Part shown: one piece after another, positions 1 through 6,927 of the stretch
Layout: each line of letters starts with the position of its first letter
Position numbering within the stretch: position 1 is the first letter of the stretch
Source of the DNA: Gemmatimonadota bacterium
GTDB lineage: Bacteria; Gemmatimonadota; Gemmatimonadetes; Gemmatimonadales; GWC2-71-9
Reading direction: 5' to 3'
DNA: 17,657 nucleotides
Assembly (NCBI GenBank): GCA_003220955.1
Contig: QHTW01000152.1
Location: 1-17,657 of the forward strand
Program-made: the position numbers and the translations under genes
The notes under the pieces: generated by a model
Seen by the model: only the letters and a program-made list of their open reading frames with translations
What the model was told of the DNA's origin: nothing
The model's database searches: none

Positions 1-933
1 GAGAAGCCGCTCCTCGAGCTGGAAAAGCAGATCGAGGAGCTGAAACGCGTGGCGGCCGAGAACGCCGACCTCGCCAAAAACGTGCGCCCGCTCGAGGAGC
101 AACTCGCCAAGCTGCGGGTCGAGATCTACCGCAATCTCACGCCCATGCAGCGCGTCCAGGTCGCTCGCCATCCCCGCCGGCCCTACCCGCTCGATTACGT
201 CAACACGGTGTTCACCGATTTCGTCGAGCTCCATGGCGATCGCCTGTATCGCGACGACCCGGCGATCATCGGCGGCTGGGCGCGGCTCGACGGCACCAGC
301 GTCATGATCATCGGGCATCAGAAGGGCCGTGATACGAAGGAAAATCTGTACCGCAACTTCGGCATGGCGCATCCGGAAGGCTATCGCAAGGCGATGCGGC
401 TGATGCGCCAGGCGGCGAAGTTCGGCGCGCCGGTGATCACCCTCGTCGACACCCCGGGCGCCTATCCCGGATTGGGAGCCGAAGAGCGGGGCCAGGCCGA
501 AGCGATCGCCACGAGCTTACTGGAAATGGCGTCGCTCCCGACGCCCATCATCACGGCGGTGATCGGCGAAGGCGGGTCCGGCGGTGCCCTCGCGGTGGGG
601 CTCGCCGACCGCGTGCTCATGCTGGAAAACTCCGTTTACTCGGTCATCTCCCCGGAGGGATGCGCCGCGATCCTCTGGAAAGACGCGAGCCAGCGCGAGC
701 GCGCCGCCGAGGCGCTCAAGATCACGGCGCAGGACCTCCTCAAGCTCGGCGTGATCGATGAAATCGTCCCGGAACCGCCCGGCGGCGCCCACTCGGACCC
801 CGAAGCGGCCGCCGCGGCCCTCGGCGACGCGCTGCAGCGACATCTCGCCCAACTGCGCAGATACAAGACGGACAAGCTCCTCAAACGCCGCGAGGAGAAG
901 TACCTTTCCATGGGTGCGCTAACCGAGAAGTGA
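1..933 (+). CDS. accA: Acetyl-CoA carboxylase carboxyltransferase subunit alpha (5' partial)
   Basis: This is the alpha half of the cytoplasmic carboxyltransferase that, with AccD, moves CO2 from carboxybiotin on AccB to acetyl-CoA, making malonyl-CoA for fatty acid synthesis. The reading frame is already open at base 1 and begins EKPLLELEKQIEEL, the standard AccA N-terminal coiled-coil start. The true start therefore lies just upstream, and the GTG at 49 is internal. Family landmarks are VDTPGAYPGLGAEERGQAEA (about 448-507) and GEGGSGGALAVGLADRV (about 565-615), the crotonase-fold oxyanion and CoA-binding segments. No zinc finger is present, as expected when AccD is a separate protein. The next gene starts one base after the stop, which implies an operon with the PSP1 gene and metG. 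Only a handful of N-terminal residues should be missing. Confidence 0.96.
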   Translation, partial: EKPLLELEKQIEELKRVAAENADLAKNVRPLEEQLAKLRVEIYRNLTPMQRVQVARHPRRPYPLDYVNTVFTDFVELHGDRLYRDDPAIIGGWARLDGTSVMIIGHQKGRDTKENLYRNFGMAHPEGYRKAMRLMRQAAKFGAPVITLVDTPGAYPGLGAEERGQAEAIATSLLEMASLPTPIITAVIGEGGSGGALAVGLADRVLMLENSVYSVISPEGCAAILWKDASQRERAAEALKITAQDLLKLGVIDEIVPEPPGGAHSDPEAAAAALGDALQRHLAQLRRYKTDKLLKRREEKYLSMGALTEK

Positions 934-934
934 G

Positions 935-1810
935 TTGACGTCTGTCATCGAAGTCCGGTTCAAAGGGAACCGGCGAGAATATTTCACCTGGCCGTCCGAA
1001 GACTCCTCCCCACTCCGCCTCGAGGTCCCGGTCATCGTCGAGGTCGAGCGTGGGCAGGACTTTGGCGTCGTCTCGGCGTTGGGTGGAATCGCCGAGAAGA
1101 AATGCCAACGATGCGGCGCGTGCGGTGGGGACTCGGGGCTGGGCGCTCGGGATTCGGGAAGTTCCGAGCCCCCAGCCCCGAGCCCCGAGCCCCGGAAGTC
1201 CATCGTCCGCATCGCGACCCCCGACGATCGCCGGACCGCCGCGGAGCTCCGCATCAACGAGGATGAAGTCCGCCGCACGGTGCGAGACCGGGTACGCCAG
1301 CACAACCTGCCGATGAAGGTCTCCGACGCCGAGTGGCAGTGGGACCGGCGCAAGCTCACGATCTACTTCACCGCCGAGCAGCGCGTAGACTTCCGCGCGC
1401 TGGTGCGCGATCTGGCCGGTCTGTTTCGCACCCGCATCGAGCTACGCCAGATCGGCGCGCGGGACGAGGCCAAGCGGCTCGACGGGATCGGGCGCTGCGG
1501 CCGCCAGCTGTGCATTGCGAGCTGGTTGCCCGAGGGAAGACCCGTCAGCCTGTCGCTCGCCAAGGCCCAGGGGCTGTCGCTGAACCCCGTGCAGATCTCG
1601 GGGCCGTGTGGCCGCCTGCTGTGCTGCCTGCATTACGAGCACGACTTCTACGTGCAGCAGCGCAAGCGTTTCCCGAAAGAGGGCAAGACGGTCCAAACCT
1701 CCGTGGGGAGCGAGCGGGTCGTCTCCATCGACATCTTCCGGGAGCGCGTCACGCTCCGAGCCGATGACGGTGCCACGCGCATCGTCGCCCTCGAGCAGCT
1801 GCGATTGTAG
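935..1810 (+). CDS. ricT: PSP1 domain protein, RicT/YaaT-like
   Basis: This 291-residue cytoplasmic protein has the PSP1 C-terminal domain. The best-known relative, Bacillus RicT (YaaT), is part of the Fe-S-containing Y-complex that modulates RNase Y-dependent mRNA processing; the role in this organism is inferred. It starts at TTG 935, one base after the accA stop. Family signatures are VRIATPDD near residue 91, FTAEQRVDFRALVRDLA (145-161), RTRIELRQIGARDEAK (165-180), CGRQLC (188-193) and SGPCGRLLCCLHYE (222-235). Cys57, Cys60 and Cys63 (CQRCGAC) plus Cys188, 193, 225, 230 and 231 are candidate Fe-S ligands; where relatives often have LCC, this protein has LCI (residues 192-194). Residues about 65-87 are a Gly/Ser/Pro linker encoded by a GC-rich inverted repeat absent from typical family members. 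PSP1 genes commonly neighbour metG, as here. Confidence 0.88.
   Translation: MTSVIEVRFKGNRREYFTWPSEDSSPLRLEVPVIVEVERGQDFGVVSALGGIAEKKCQRCGACGGDSGLGARDSGSSEPPAPSPEPRKSIVRIATPDDRRTAAELRINEDEVRRTVRDRVRQHNLPMKVSDAEWQWDRRKLTIYFTAEQRVDFRALVRDLAGLFRTRIELRQIGARDEAKRLDGIGRCGRQLCIASWLPEGRPVSLSLAKAQGLSLNPVQISGPCGRLLCCLHYEHDFYVQQRKRFPKEGKTVQTSVGSERVVSIDIFRERVTLRADDGATRIVALEQLRL
1127..1193. repeat. GC-rich imperfect inverted repeat inside ricT
   Basis: Two arms built from iterated CGGGGCT/CGGGACT-like units face each other around position 1161: 1127-1160 on the left and 1162-1193 on the right. The right arm contains the tandem unit CCCCGAG repeated. It is in frame with ricT and encodes GDSGLGARDSGSSEPPAPSPEP, which interrupts the region between the N-terminal Cys cluster and the conserved VRIA segment. 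It looks like a mobile or expanding palindromic (REP-like) element tolerated in a linker. I cannot see a second copy in the window. Confidence 0.6.
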
Positions 1811-3304
1811 TGGCGAAGTTCTATCTCACCACCGCTATCGATTATTCCAACGGCGATCCCCACCTGGGGCACGCCCTGGAGAAAGTCGGCGCCGACTGCA
1901 TCGCGCGCTATCACCGGCTGCGGGGCGATCAGGTGCACTTTCTCATGGGGATGGACGAGCACAGCCAGTCCGTGATTCAGGCGGCCGCGCGCGCCGGTGT
2001 CACACCGCGCGAGTGGGTGGACCGGATGGCCGAGACCTTCGCCGACTACTGGCGCCGGCTCGAATGCAGCAACAACGACTGGATCCGCACGACCGAGCCG
2101 CGCCACGTGCGGGGCGTGGTCGCGTTGCTGGAGCGCATCCAGCACCAGCGCCCCGACGACCTGTACGTCGCCGATTACGAGGGTCTGTATTGCACGGGCT
2201 GTGAAGAGTTCAAGCAGCCGGCCCAGATCGTCAACGGCCATTGCATCGAGCATCCGACGCTCGACCTGATCCGCACGAAAGAGCGCAATCACTTTTTTCG
2301 ACTCAGCGCATACGGGCAGCGCCTGCTCACGTTGATCTCGAGCGGAGCGCTGCGCGTCGAGCCGACGATCCGGCGCAACGAGGTCGCCCGGCTCCTCGAG
2401 GACGGGCTGCAGGACGTCTCGATCTCGCGGCAGCGCCTGCCCTGGGGCATTCCCTTCCCCGGCGACAACGACCAGACGGTCTACGTGTGGTTCGACGCGC
2501 TGATCAATTATCTGTCCGCGACGGGGTTCCCCGAGCCCGGCTACGACCGGCTGTGGCCCGCGGACCTGCACGTGGTCGGCAAGGGGATCACCCGCTTCCA
2601 TTGTGTGATCTGGCCCGCGATGCTCCTCGCCGCCGGGCTCGAGCTCCCGCGCCTGGTGTGGGCGCACGGCTACGTGCAGTGGGAGGGCGCCAAGATGAGC
2701 AAGACCGCCGGCACCGCGGTGAGTGTCGCCGCGGCGATCGAGCGGCACGGCGCCGATGCGCTGCGGTATTTCCTGCTGCGCGAAGTCGTTCACCTGGGAA
2801 CGCTTCGACGCGCGCTACACCGCCGACCTCGCGGATACCTTCGGCAATCTCGTGTCACGCTCGCTCTCGATGGTGGAGCGTTACCGTCGGGGGACCGTCC
2901 CATCAGACTCGGCGGACTCCCCGCTCGAGCGGGCGGGCCAGGAAACGATCGCCGCGTACACGCGCGCGATGGACGCCAACGAGCTGCAGGAGGGCGCCGC
3001 GCGCATCATCGAGCTTGCGTCCCGGGCGAACCGCTACGTCGAAGAAACGGCGCCGTGGAAACTCGCGAAGGAGAAACGCGACGCGGAGCTCGACGTCGTG
3101 CTCGCAAATCTCGTTCGCACCGTCGCGCGGCTTGCCGCGTTGTCCGCGCCGTTCATTCCGGAAAAAGCCGCGGCGGTGTGGGCCGCCCTCGGCGCGCCGC
3201 GCGTCCTGGGCGACGTGCGACTGCGCGACGTCAGGACGTTGTCGGTGCGCGGCTGGCCGGTCTCCAAGGCGCCCCCCTTGTTCCCCAAGGACGGTGTGGA
3301 TTAA
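1810..3304 (+). CDS. metG: Methionyl-tRNA synthetase, frameshifted around 2788
   Basis: This is a class I aminoacyl-tRNA synthetase that charges tRNA-Met in the cytoplasm. It starts at GTG 1810, whose G is the last base of the ricT stop. Visible motifs are HLGH (18-21, the HIGH box), one zinc knuckle with Cys128, Cys131, Cys145 and His148, WFDALINYLSA, and KMSKT (295-299, the KMSKS loop). After LRYFLLREV (ending at 2787) the frame changes. The continuation FTWERFDARYTADLADTFGNL is read from 2789 and ends at the stop at 3304. The usual PFGQDG-type segment that joins these blocks is missing, a net loss of about 20 bases. The rebuilt protein is about 500 residues with the anticodon-binding helical domain but no C-terminal tRNA-binding (EMAP/Trbp111) domain. 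metG is normally essential, so a sequencing or assembly error is likely unless another copy exists. Confidence 0.9.
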
Positions 3305-3352
3305 GCCTCCGGGGCTGCCCGAAAACTCGTGATGGAGCGCACATCTCCAGAT

Positions 3353-3382
3353 TTGACGCCAGTCGACGTCGCGCCTTATGTT
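3353..3382 (+). promoter_or_regulatory. Candidate sigma70-type promoter for the M23 gene
   Basis: TTGACG (3353-3358) matches 5 of 6 bases of the -35 consensus. It is followed after 18 bases by TATGTT (3377-3382; 4 of 6 bases of the -10), or after 17 bases by the overlapping TTATGT. The site lies in the 89-base gap between metG and the M23 gene. It would start transcription only a few bases before ATG 3394, giving an almost leaderless mRNA. No ribosome binding site is visible before that ATG, which agrees. Confidence 0.45.
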
Positions 3383-3393
3383 TGCACACCAAT

Positions 3394-4335
3394 ATGAAGA
3401 AGAAGCAGGCAGAGCGTCGCTGGACCGTCATGCTGGTCCCACACGGCTCGGGCTCGTCCCGCGCCGTGGAGGTGTCACAGACGGTCGTGAAGGCGCTGGT
3501 CGGGATCGGGAGCGTCGTCGCGCTGCTGTTTCTCGTCCTCGGCGGCACCGCGCTGTCGCGGGGTGTCAGCGTCACGCGCAGCCGCGCCCTCGAGCGCGAG
3601 AACCAGCTGCTCGCGAGCGAGATCCAGCGGTTGCGCGAGCGACTGGTCGGCCTGCGTGACACGCTGAACGTTTTCGGCGAGCGCGAACAGGCGCTGCGGC
3701 TCCTCGCCGGGCTCTCGCCGATCGACCGGGACGTCCAACAGGCCGGCATCGGCGGGCCAAGTGGGCAGTGGTTCGAGCGCGACAGTCTCGCGGCCGCTGG
3801 GTCCAACGGGCAGGCGGCGCTCGCGGCGCGCATCGACATGGATCAGCTCACCCGCCGCGCGAACATCCTCGTGCACTCGCTCAACGAAGCGTACGACTCC
3901 GCGTCGAGCCAGCGCTCCCGTTACGCCGCGATGCCGTCCATCATGCCGACCAAGGGTTGGTTGACGAGCGCCTTCGCGCGTGAGCGCGTGCACCCGATCC
4001 TCCACCTCGCGCGCCCGCATGAAGGCATCGACGTCTCCGCGCCGATGGGCATGGAAATCGACGCGCCGGCCGCCGGCATCATCACCGAGGTGGCGTGGGT
4101 CGAGGGCTACGGCAACATGCTGACCGTCGATCACGGGTACGGCCTCAAGACCCGCTACGCGCACTGCTCGAAGATTCTCGTCGTGCGCGGCCAGCGTGTG
4201 AAGCGTGGCCAGCCGATCGCGAAGGTCGGTTCGACGGGATTGTCGACGGGCCCGCATCTGCACTATGAGGTGTGGGTGAACGGCCATCCGGTCGATCCGA
4301 TGAAGTACGTGCTGCCGGACGCGATCGTGGATTGA
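3394..4335 (+). CDS. Membrane-anchored M23 family metallopeptidase
   Basis: This 313-residue peptidoglycan endopeptidase of the lysostaphin/LytM type is anchored in the inner membrane and acts in the periplasm. Residues 1-33 are a basic cytoplasmic tail, about 34-54 a single membrane helix, about 63-105 a coiled coil (SRALERENQLLASEIQRLRE), and about 195-305 the M23 domain. Zinc ligands are visible as H209xxxD213 (RPHEGID) and the H288-L-H290 motif (GPHLHYEVW), with GYGNMLTVDHGYG between them. All catalytic-site residues are present, so it should be an active enzyme rather than a LytM-type activator. ATG 3394 is chosen because it begins MKKKQAERRW just before the membrane segment and follows a promoter. 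The frame is open far upstream into metG only because of the metG frameshift. It probably functions in cell-wall remodelling during growth or division. Confidence 0.9.
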   Translation: MKKKQAERRWTVMLVPHGSGSSRAVEVSQTVVKALVGIGSVVALLFLVLGGTALSRGVSVTRSRALERENQLLASEIQRLRERLVGLRDTLNVFGEREQALRLLAGLSPIDRDVQQAGIGGPSGQWFERDSLAAAGSNGQAALAARIDMDQLTRRANILVHSLNEAYDSASSQRSRYAAMPSIMPTKGWLTSAFARERVHPILHLARPHEGIDVSAPMGMEIDAPAAGIITEVAWVEGYGNMLTVDHGYGLKTRYAHCSKILVVRGQRVKRGQPIAKVGSTGLSTGPHLHYEVWVNGHPVDPMKYVLPDAIVD

Positions 4336-4352
4336 TCGCAGCGGAGGGATCG

Positions 4353-4370
4353 GATCACATGAGCGTGATC
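4353..4370. promoter_or_regulatory. Inverted repeat, possible operator
   Basis: The sequence GATCAC-N6-GTGATC is a perfect 6-base-arm dyad in the 49-base gap between the M23 stop and the start of the plug-only gene at 4385. The geometry suits a helix-turn-helix dimer site. There is no T-run, so it is not a convincing terminator. The assignment rests only on symmetry and location. Confidence 0.25.
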
Positions 4371-4384
4371 ACGACAATGGGACG

Positions 4385-5242
4385 ATGACCTGCCGCCGGT
4401 CGTCGTCCCATCTTCGTTTTCCGGGCGCCGGCTTCGTGTCGCTTGCTGCGCTGCTGCTCCTGCTGTGGCCTTCAGGCCACGCGGCGCAGGCGCTGAGCCA
4501 CGTGCGCGGGGTCGTCATCAGCGAGGATTCCACCCCGCTGGCCGATGCGACCGTGGCGCTCATGGGCACGGCGCTCGTCGCGCACACCGATTCCGGCGGC
4601 CGCTTCGCCATCGCGGGGGTGCGTCGGGGCCTGCATCTGCTCGAGGTGAAGCGCATCGGCTACGCGAGCGTCATTTCGCGCCTCGAGTTCGGTGCCGGCG
4701 AGACGTTGACGGTCCAGGTGGTGCTCGGCGAGCTTGCCGTGCAGTTGCCGGAACTGGAAGTCACAGGCGCGGCAGCGGTGCCCGCGATGCTGCGCGGTTT
4801 TTACACGCGGAAAGGTCACGGCGGAGGATATTTCCTGACACGGGCCGACATCGAGCAGCTGCAGCCGCGCATGTTCACCGATCTGCTGCGCCGCGCGCCC
4901 GGCGTCCGGCTGGTCCCGATCCGCGGTCCGTCCGGCAACAGCTTTGTGGCGGTTTCCGATCGTACGGCGGGAGCACGACCCTGTCCGATGCTCTATTACA
5001 TTGACGGTATCCCCGTTCCCGTCATCGGAGATATCGGTATCAACAATCTGGTTCCGTCCAATGACGTGGCCGCGGTCGAAGTGTACAGCGGCAGCTCGCG
5101 AGTGCCGATCGAGTTCCTGTCGGGGAACGCGTCGAACTGCGGCGTGATCGTGATCTGGACCCACACCGCGGAGCGGCCGCGCCAGCCGGCGCCAGCTCCG
5201 CAACCGCCTCCACCACCACCGCCCGCAGCCTCGGCTCCATGA
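4385..5242 (+). CDS. Secreted carboxypeptidase-regulatory-like / TonB-plug-only protein
   Basis: This 285-residue periplasmic protein has a signal peptide (about 1-36, hydrophobic LAALLLLLW core, cleavage near AQA). A carboxypeptidase-regulatory-like beta domain follows (about 38-118: VRGVVISEDSTPLADATVAL to the end of the sandwich), then a TonB-receptor plug-like domain (about 120-262). ELEVTG (about 122-127) sits where receptors carry their TonB-box-like EIVVTG. DLLRRAPGVRL, PMLYYIDGIPV and VAAVEVYSGSSRVPIEF match plug strands, but no beta-barrel follows. Cys200 and Cys252 flank the last strands and could form a disulfide. The protein ends in a proline-rich tail (PAPAPQPPPPPPPAASAP). The stop overlaps the cupredoxin start (ATGA), so the two are co-translated. 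It is a clear paralogue of the protein at 15810. Its function is unknown; it may scaffold or modulate receptors or TonB. Confidence 0.8.
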   Translation: MTCRRSSSHLRFPGAGFVSLAALLLLLWPSGHAAQALSHVRGVVISEDSTPLADATVALMGTALVAHTDSGGRFAIAGVRRGLHLLEVKRIGYASVISRLEFGAGETLTVQVVLGELAVQLPELEVTGAAAVPAMLRGFYTRKGHGGGYFLTRADIEQLQPRMFTDLLRRAPGVRLVPIRGPSGNSFVAVSDRTAGARPCPMLYYIDGIPVPVIGDIGINNLVPSNDVAAVEVYSGSSRVPIEFLSGNASNCGVIVIWTHTAERPRQPAPAPQPPPPPPPAASAP

Positions 5243-5580
5243 TGCGGTGGCTCACCATCAGCGCCGTCGTTGTGGGTGCTCTGGCACTCGTTACGTGCAA
5301 AGCCAAGGACATCACGAGCCCTCTTCCCGGCACTGTGCTTGCCGCTGCGCGGGACAGCTTCTTCACTCCCGATACGATCTACGTGACGGTCGGCAAACGC
5401 GTACGCTGGACCAATGAAGGCAGGGTGTACCATACGGTGGAATCGGAGAGATCGCTGTGGTGCAGCAATCCGCTCGCGCCAACCTGGTGGTTCGAGGTGC
5501 GGTTCGACAGCGCGGGCACGTTTCCGTATCACTGCTCGATTCACGCGGGCATGGTCGGGACGGTCATCGCCACCCCGTAA
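5239..5580 (+). CDS. Secreted cupredoxin (plastocyanin-like copper protein)
   Basis: This 113-residue small blue-copper-type protein is probably exported. The N-terminus has a hydrophobic stretch (LTISAVVVGALALVTC) ending at Cys20. That cysteine could be lipidated, although the T before it is unusual for a lipobox. The domain (about 35-112) has TPDTIYVTVGKRVRWTN and then His65 (YHTVES). The C-terminal loop YHCSIHAGM gives Cys99, His102 and Met105, the full set of type 1 copper ligands in the amicyanin/plastocyanin order. It therefore probably binds copper for electron transfer or copper handling in the periplasm. It overlaps the stop of the plug-only gene by four bases, so its translation is coupled. 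The ATG at 5242 is an alternative start one codon later. It converges on the SusD1 gene across a shared hairpin. Confidence 0.85.
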   Translation: MMRWLTISAVVVGALALVTCKAKDITSPLPGTVLAAARDSFFTPDTIYVTVGKRVRWTNEGRVYHTVESERSLWCSNPLAPTWWFEVRFDSAGTFPYHCSIHAGMVGTVIATP

Positions 5581-5587
5581 ATAAGAA

Positions 5588-5615
5588 ACGGGGGAAGCGC
5601 GAGCGCTTCCCCCGT
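5588..5615. terminator. Bidirectional intrinsic terminator between cupredoxin and SusD1
   Basis: A perfect palindromic stem (ACGGGGGAAGCG at 5588-5599 pairing with 5604-5615, loop CGAG) lies between two convergent genes. On the - strand the hairpin is followed by TTTCTTAT, a U-rich tail suited to terminating SusD1 transcription. On the + strand the tail is C-rich, so termination of the cupredoxin transcript would rely mainly on the stem. Confidence 0.8.
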
Positions 5616-5635
5616 CTCCCTCCAGCTGGGCGGCT

Positions 5636-6913
5636 CTACGGGTGGAAATTCGGGTTGTTATCTGTCTCCGTGATCGGCAACGGATAGCAGGTGTTGCTAC
5701 CTATCGGAGCAAATCCCGCTTTCCAATACGCCGCGCCCGGCACTGGCATACCGATGATATTCGCCGGGTGGCGACGGAAGTCCCCGAGCCGTTTGCCTTC
5801 GAGATAGAAGTCGAAGCCACGCTGCGTGAAGAACTCGGTCAACACGGAATTGGAGTCCGTCGCGCCACCGTACGCCGGCTGGGCGTTGGCACTCCGTCGA
5901 GCGGCAATCAACGCAAGCTGCGCCGCGGTACCTTGAGTTTCGGCCTTGATGTAGTCGGCCTCGAGCCTCGACGCCAGCCGTACCGGCGTCGAGTAATCAG
6001 GGTATTTCTGCTGAATCGCGTACGGGACACCTCGGTCCGTCGAGTACTGCGCGTCCTGTGGTGCGTATACCGTCGTGATCACCCACGGGACACGGGGCTC
6101 CGAGTTTTGAACGACGTTATTCGGCGGGTTCGGGCCGACGCGCCATGTGGGCGCTACCGCAATAGACCCCCGATCGCGCACGTAGAACCACATCCGGTTC
6201 GCCAGGCGGAACCGCTGCTTCAAATCGTCGATGTAACTCAGATTGTACGTGAATCCCGCCGGCACCGAGTCGGCCCACGCGCTCGCCTGTACGAGATTGC
6301 CCGCCTGGAGATACGCCCGCGCAATCCCCACTTTGGACGCGTTCGCCATTTGTGGCCCATCGGAACCTGCGCCCACACCCTCCGATTTCGCTACGGTGAA
6401 ATGCGCGATGGCGGAGTCCAACATCTGTTGCGTGGTCAATGGCGGGCCCTTCTCCACCGTACCCTGGCAGAAGTGCTCGGCCATGAACAGGAAGGACCAC
6501 CCGAGCACGAAATTCGCGCGGGCGTAGCTCAGATTACTCGTGGTGTCCGGAAGCGGAATCTTCAGTACGATATCGGACGATACCACGGACAGCGACAGCA
6601 GATACCACACGTCTACGTCGAGACTGCCGTTCTGGACCGAGATATCGCGCCGTCCAAATTCATTCCGTGTTGGGAACGTTTCCGACACGTCGGTCTCATC
6701 CGTGAACCACGACGAGTACACGATAAGATGGCCGTACGCGGACGCGAAGTTTTGTTGCGCCGATTTCGCGAGCGTCGGCGCGTCCGCGACCGGGTCGAGC
6801 GCCCCCTGGTCGATCACGCCCGGATTGTCAACCGCGAGCCAATCGGTGCAGCCACCGAGGACCAGAGCCCCGGCGGCGATGGCCAAGCTGGCACAGCTTC
6901 TGAGTGTGCGCAT
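5636..6913 (-). CDS. SusD/RagB family outer-membrane lipoprotein (SusD1)
   Basis: This 425-residue surface lipoprotein is expected to cap the partner SusC channel and bind its ligand. ATG 6913 is chosen because it has a strong ribosome site (AAAGGAG, about 7 bases upstream) and gives a lipoprotein signal, MRTLRSCASLAIAAGALVLGGC, with lipid-modified Cys22. The frame is open further upstream without such signals. SusD-type features are YARANFVLGWSFLFMAEHFCQG, helical TPR-like repeats (ASKVGIARAYLQAGNLVQAS) and the C-terminal block FFTQRGFDFYLEGKRLGDFRR with PLPITETDNNPNFHP. It is shorter than most Bacteroidetes SusD proteins. Apart from the signal and lipid cysteines it has exactly two more, in HFC and NTC, at positions matched in SusD2. 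It lies 14 bases after SusC1 and is probably translated from the same mRNA. Confidence 0.9.
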   Translation of the reverse strand: MRTLRSCASLAIAAGALVLGGCTDWLAVDNPGVIDQGALDPVADAPTLAKSAQQNFASAYGHLIVYSSWFTDETDVSETFPTRNEFGRRDISVQNGSLDVDVWYLLSLSVVSSDIVLKIPLPDTTSNLSYARANFVLGWSFLFMAEHFCQGTVEKGPPLTTQQMLDSAIAHFTVAKSEGVGAGSDGPQMANASKVGIARAYLQAGNLVQASAWADSVPAGFTYNLSYIDDLKQRFRLANRMWFYVRDRGSIAVAPTWRVGPNPPNNVVQNSEPRVPWVITTVYAPQDAQYSTDRGVPYAIQQKYPDYSTPVRLASRLEADYIKAETQGTAAQLALIAARRSANAQPAYGGATDSNSVLTEFFTQRGFDFYLEGKRLGDFRRHPANIIGMPVPGAAYWKAGFAPIGSNTCYPLPITETDNNPNFHP

Positions 6914-6916
6914 CGT

Positions 6917-6924
6917 CGAGGCTC
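6917..6924 (-). promoter_or_regulatory. Ribosome binding site of SusD1
   Basis: On the - strand, AAAGGAGC lies about 6-7 bases before ATG 6913, just after the SusC1 stop. It is the best Shine-Dalgarno match in the window and decides the SusD1 start. Confidence 0.7.
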
Positions 6925-6927
6925 CTT

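Noticed and set aside
1648..2793. 381-codon open frame on the - strand opposite ricT and metG
   Set aside because: It lies antisense to two conserved housekeeping genes and has no motif of its own.
1810..4335. A single 841-codon protein fusing MetG to the M23 peptidase
   Set aside because: Homology to MetG moves to another frame at 2788, and the codons between about 2790 and 3393 read as arginine-rich nonsense. The M23 gene has its own start and promoter. The fusion is an artefact of the frameshift.
4465..4480. Small hairpin (GTGGCC-TTCA-GGCCAC)
   Set aside because: It lies inside the signal-peptide coding sequence of the plug-only gene; a 6-bp stem is expected by chance in GC-rich coding DNA.
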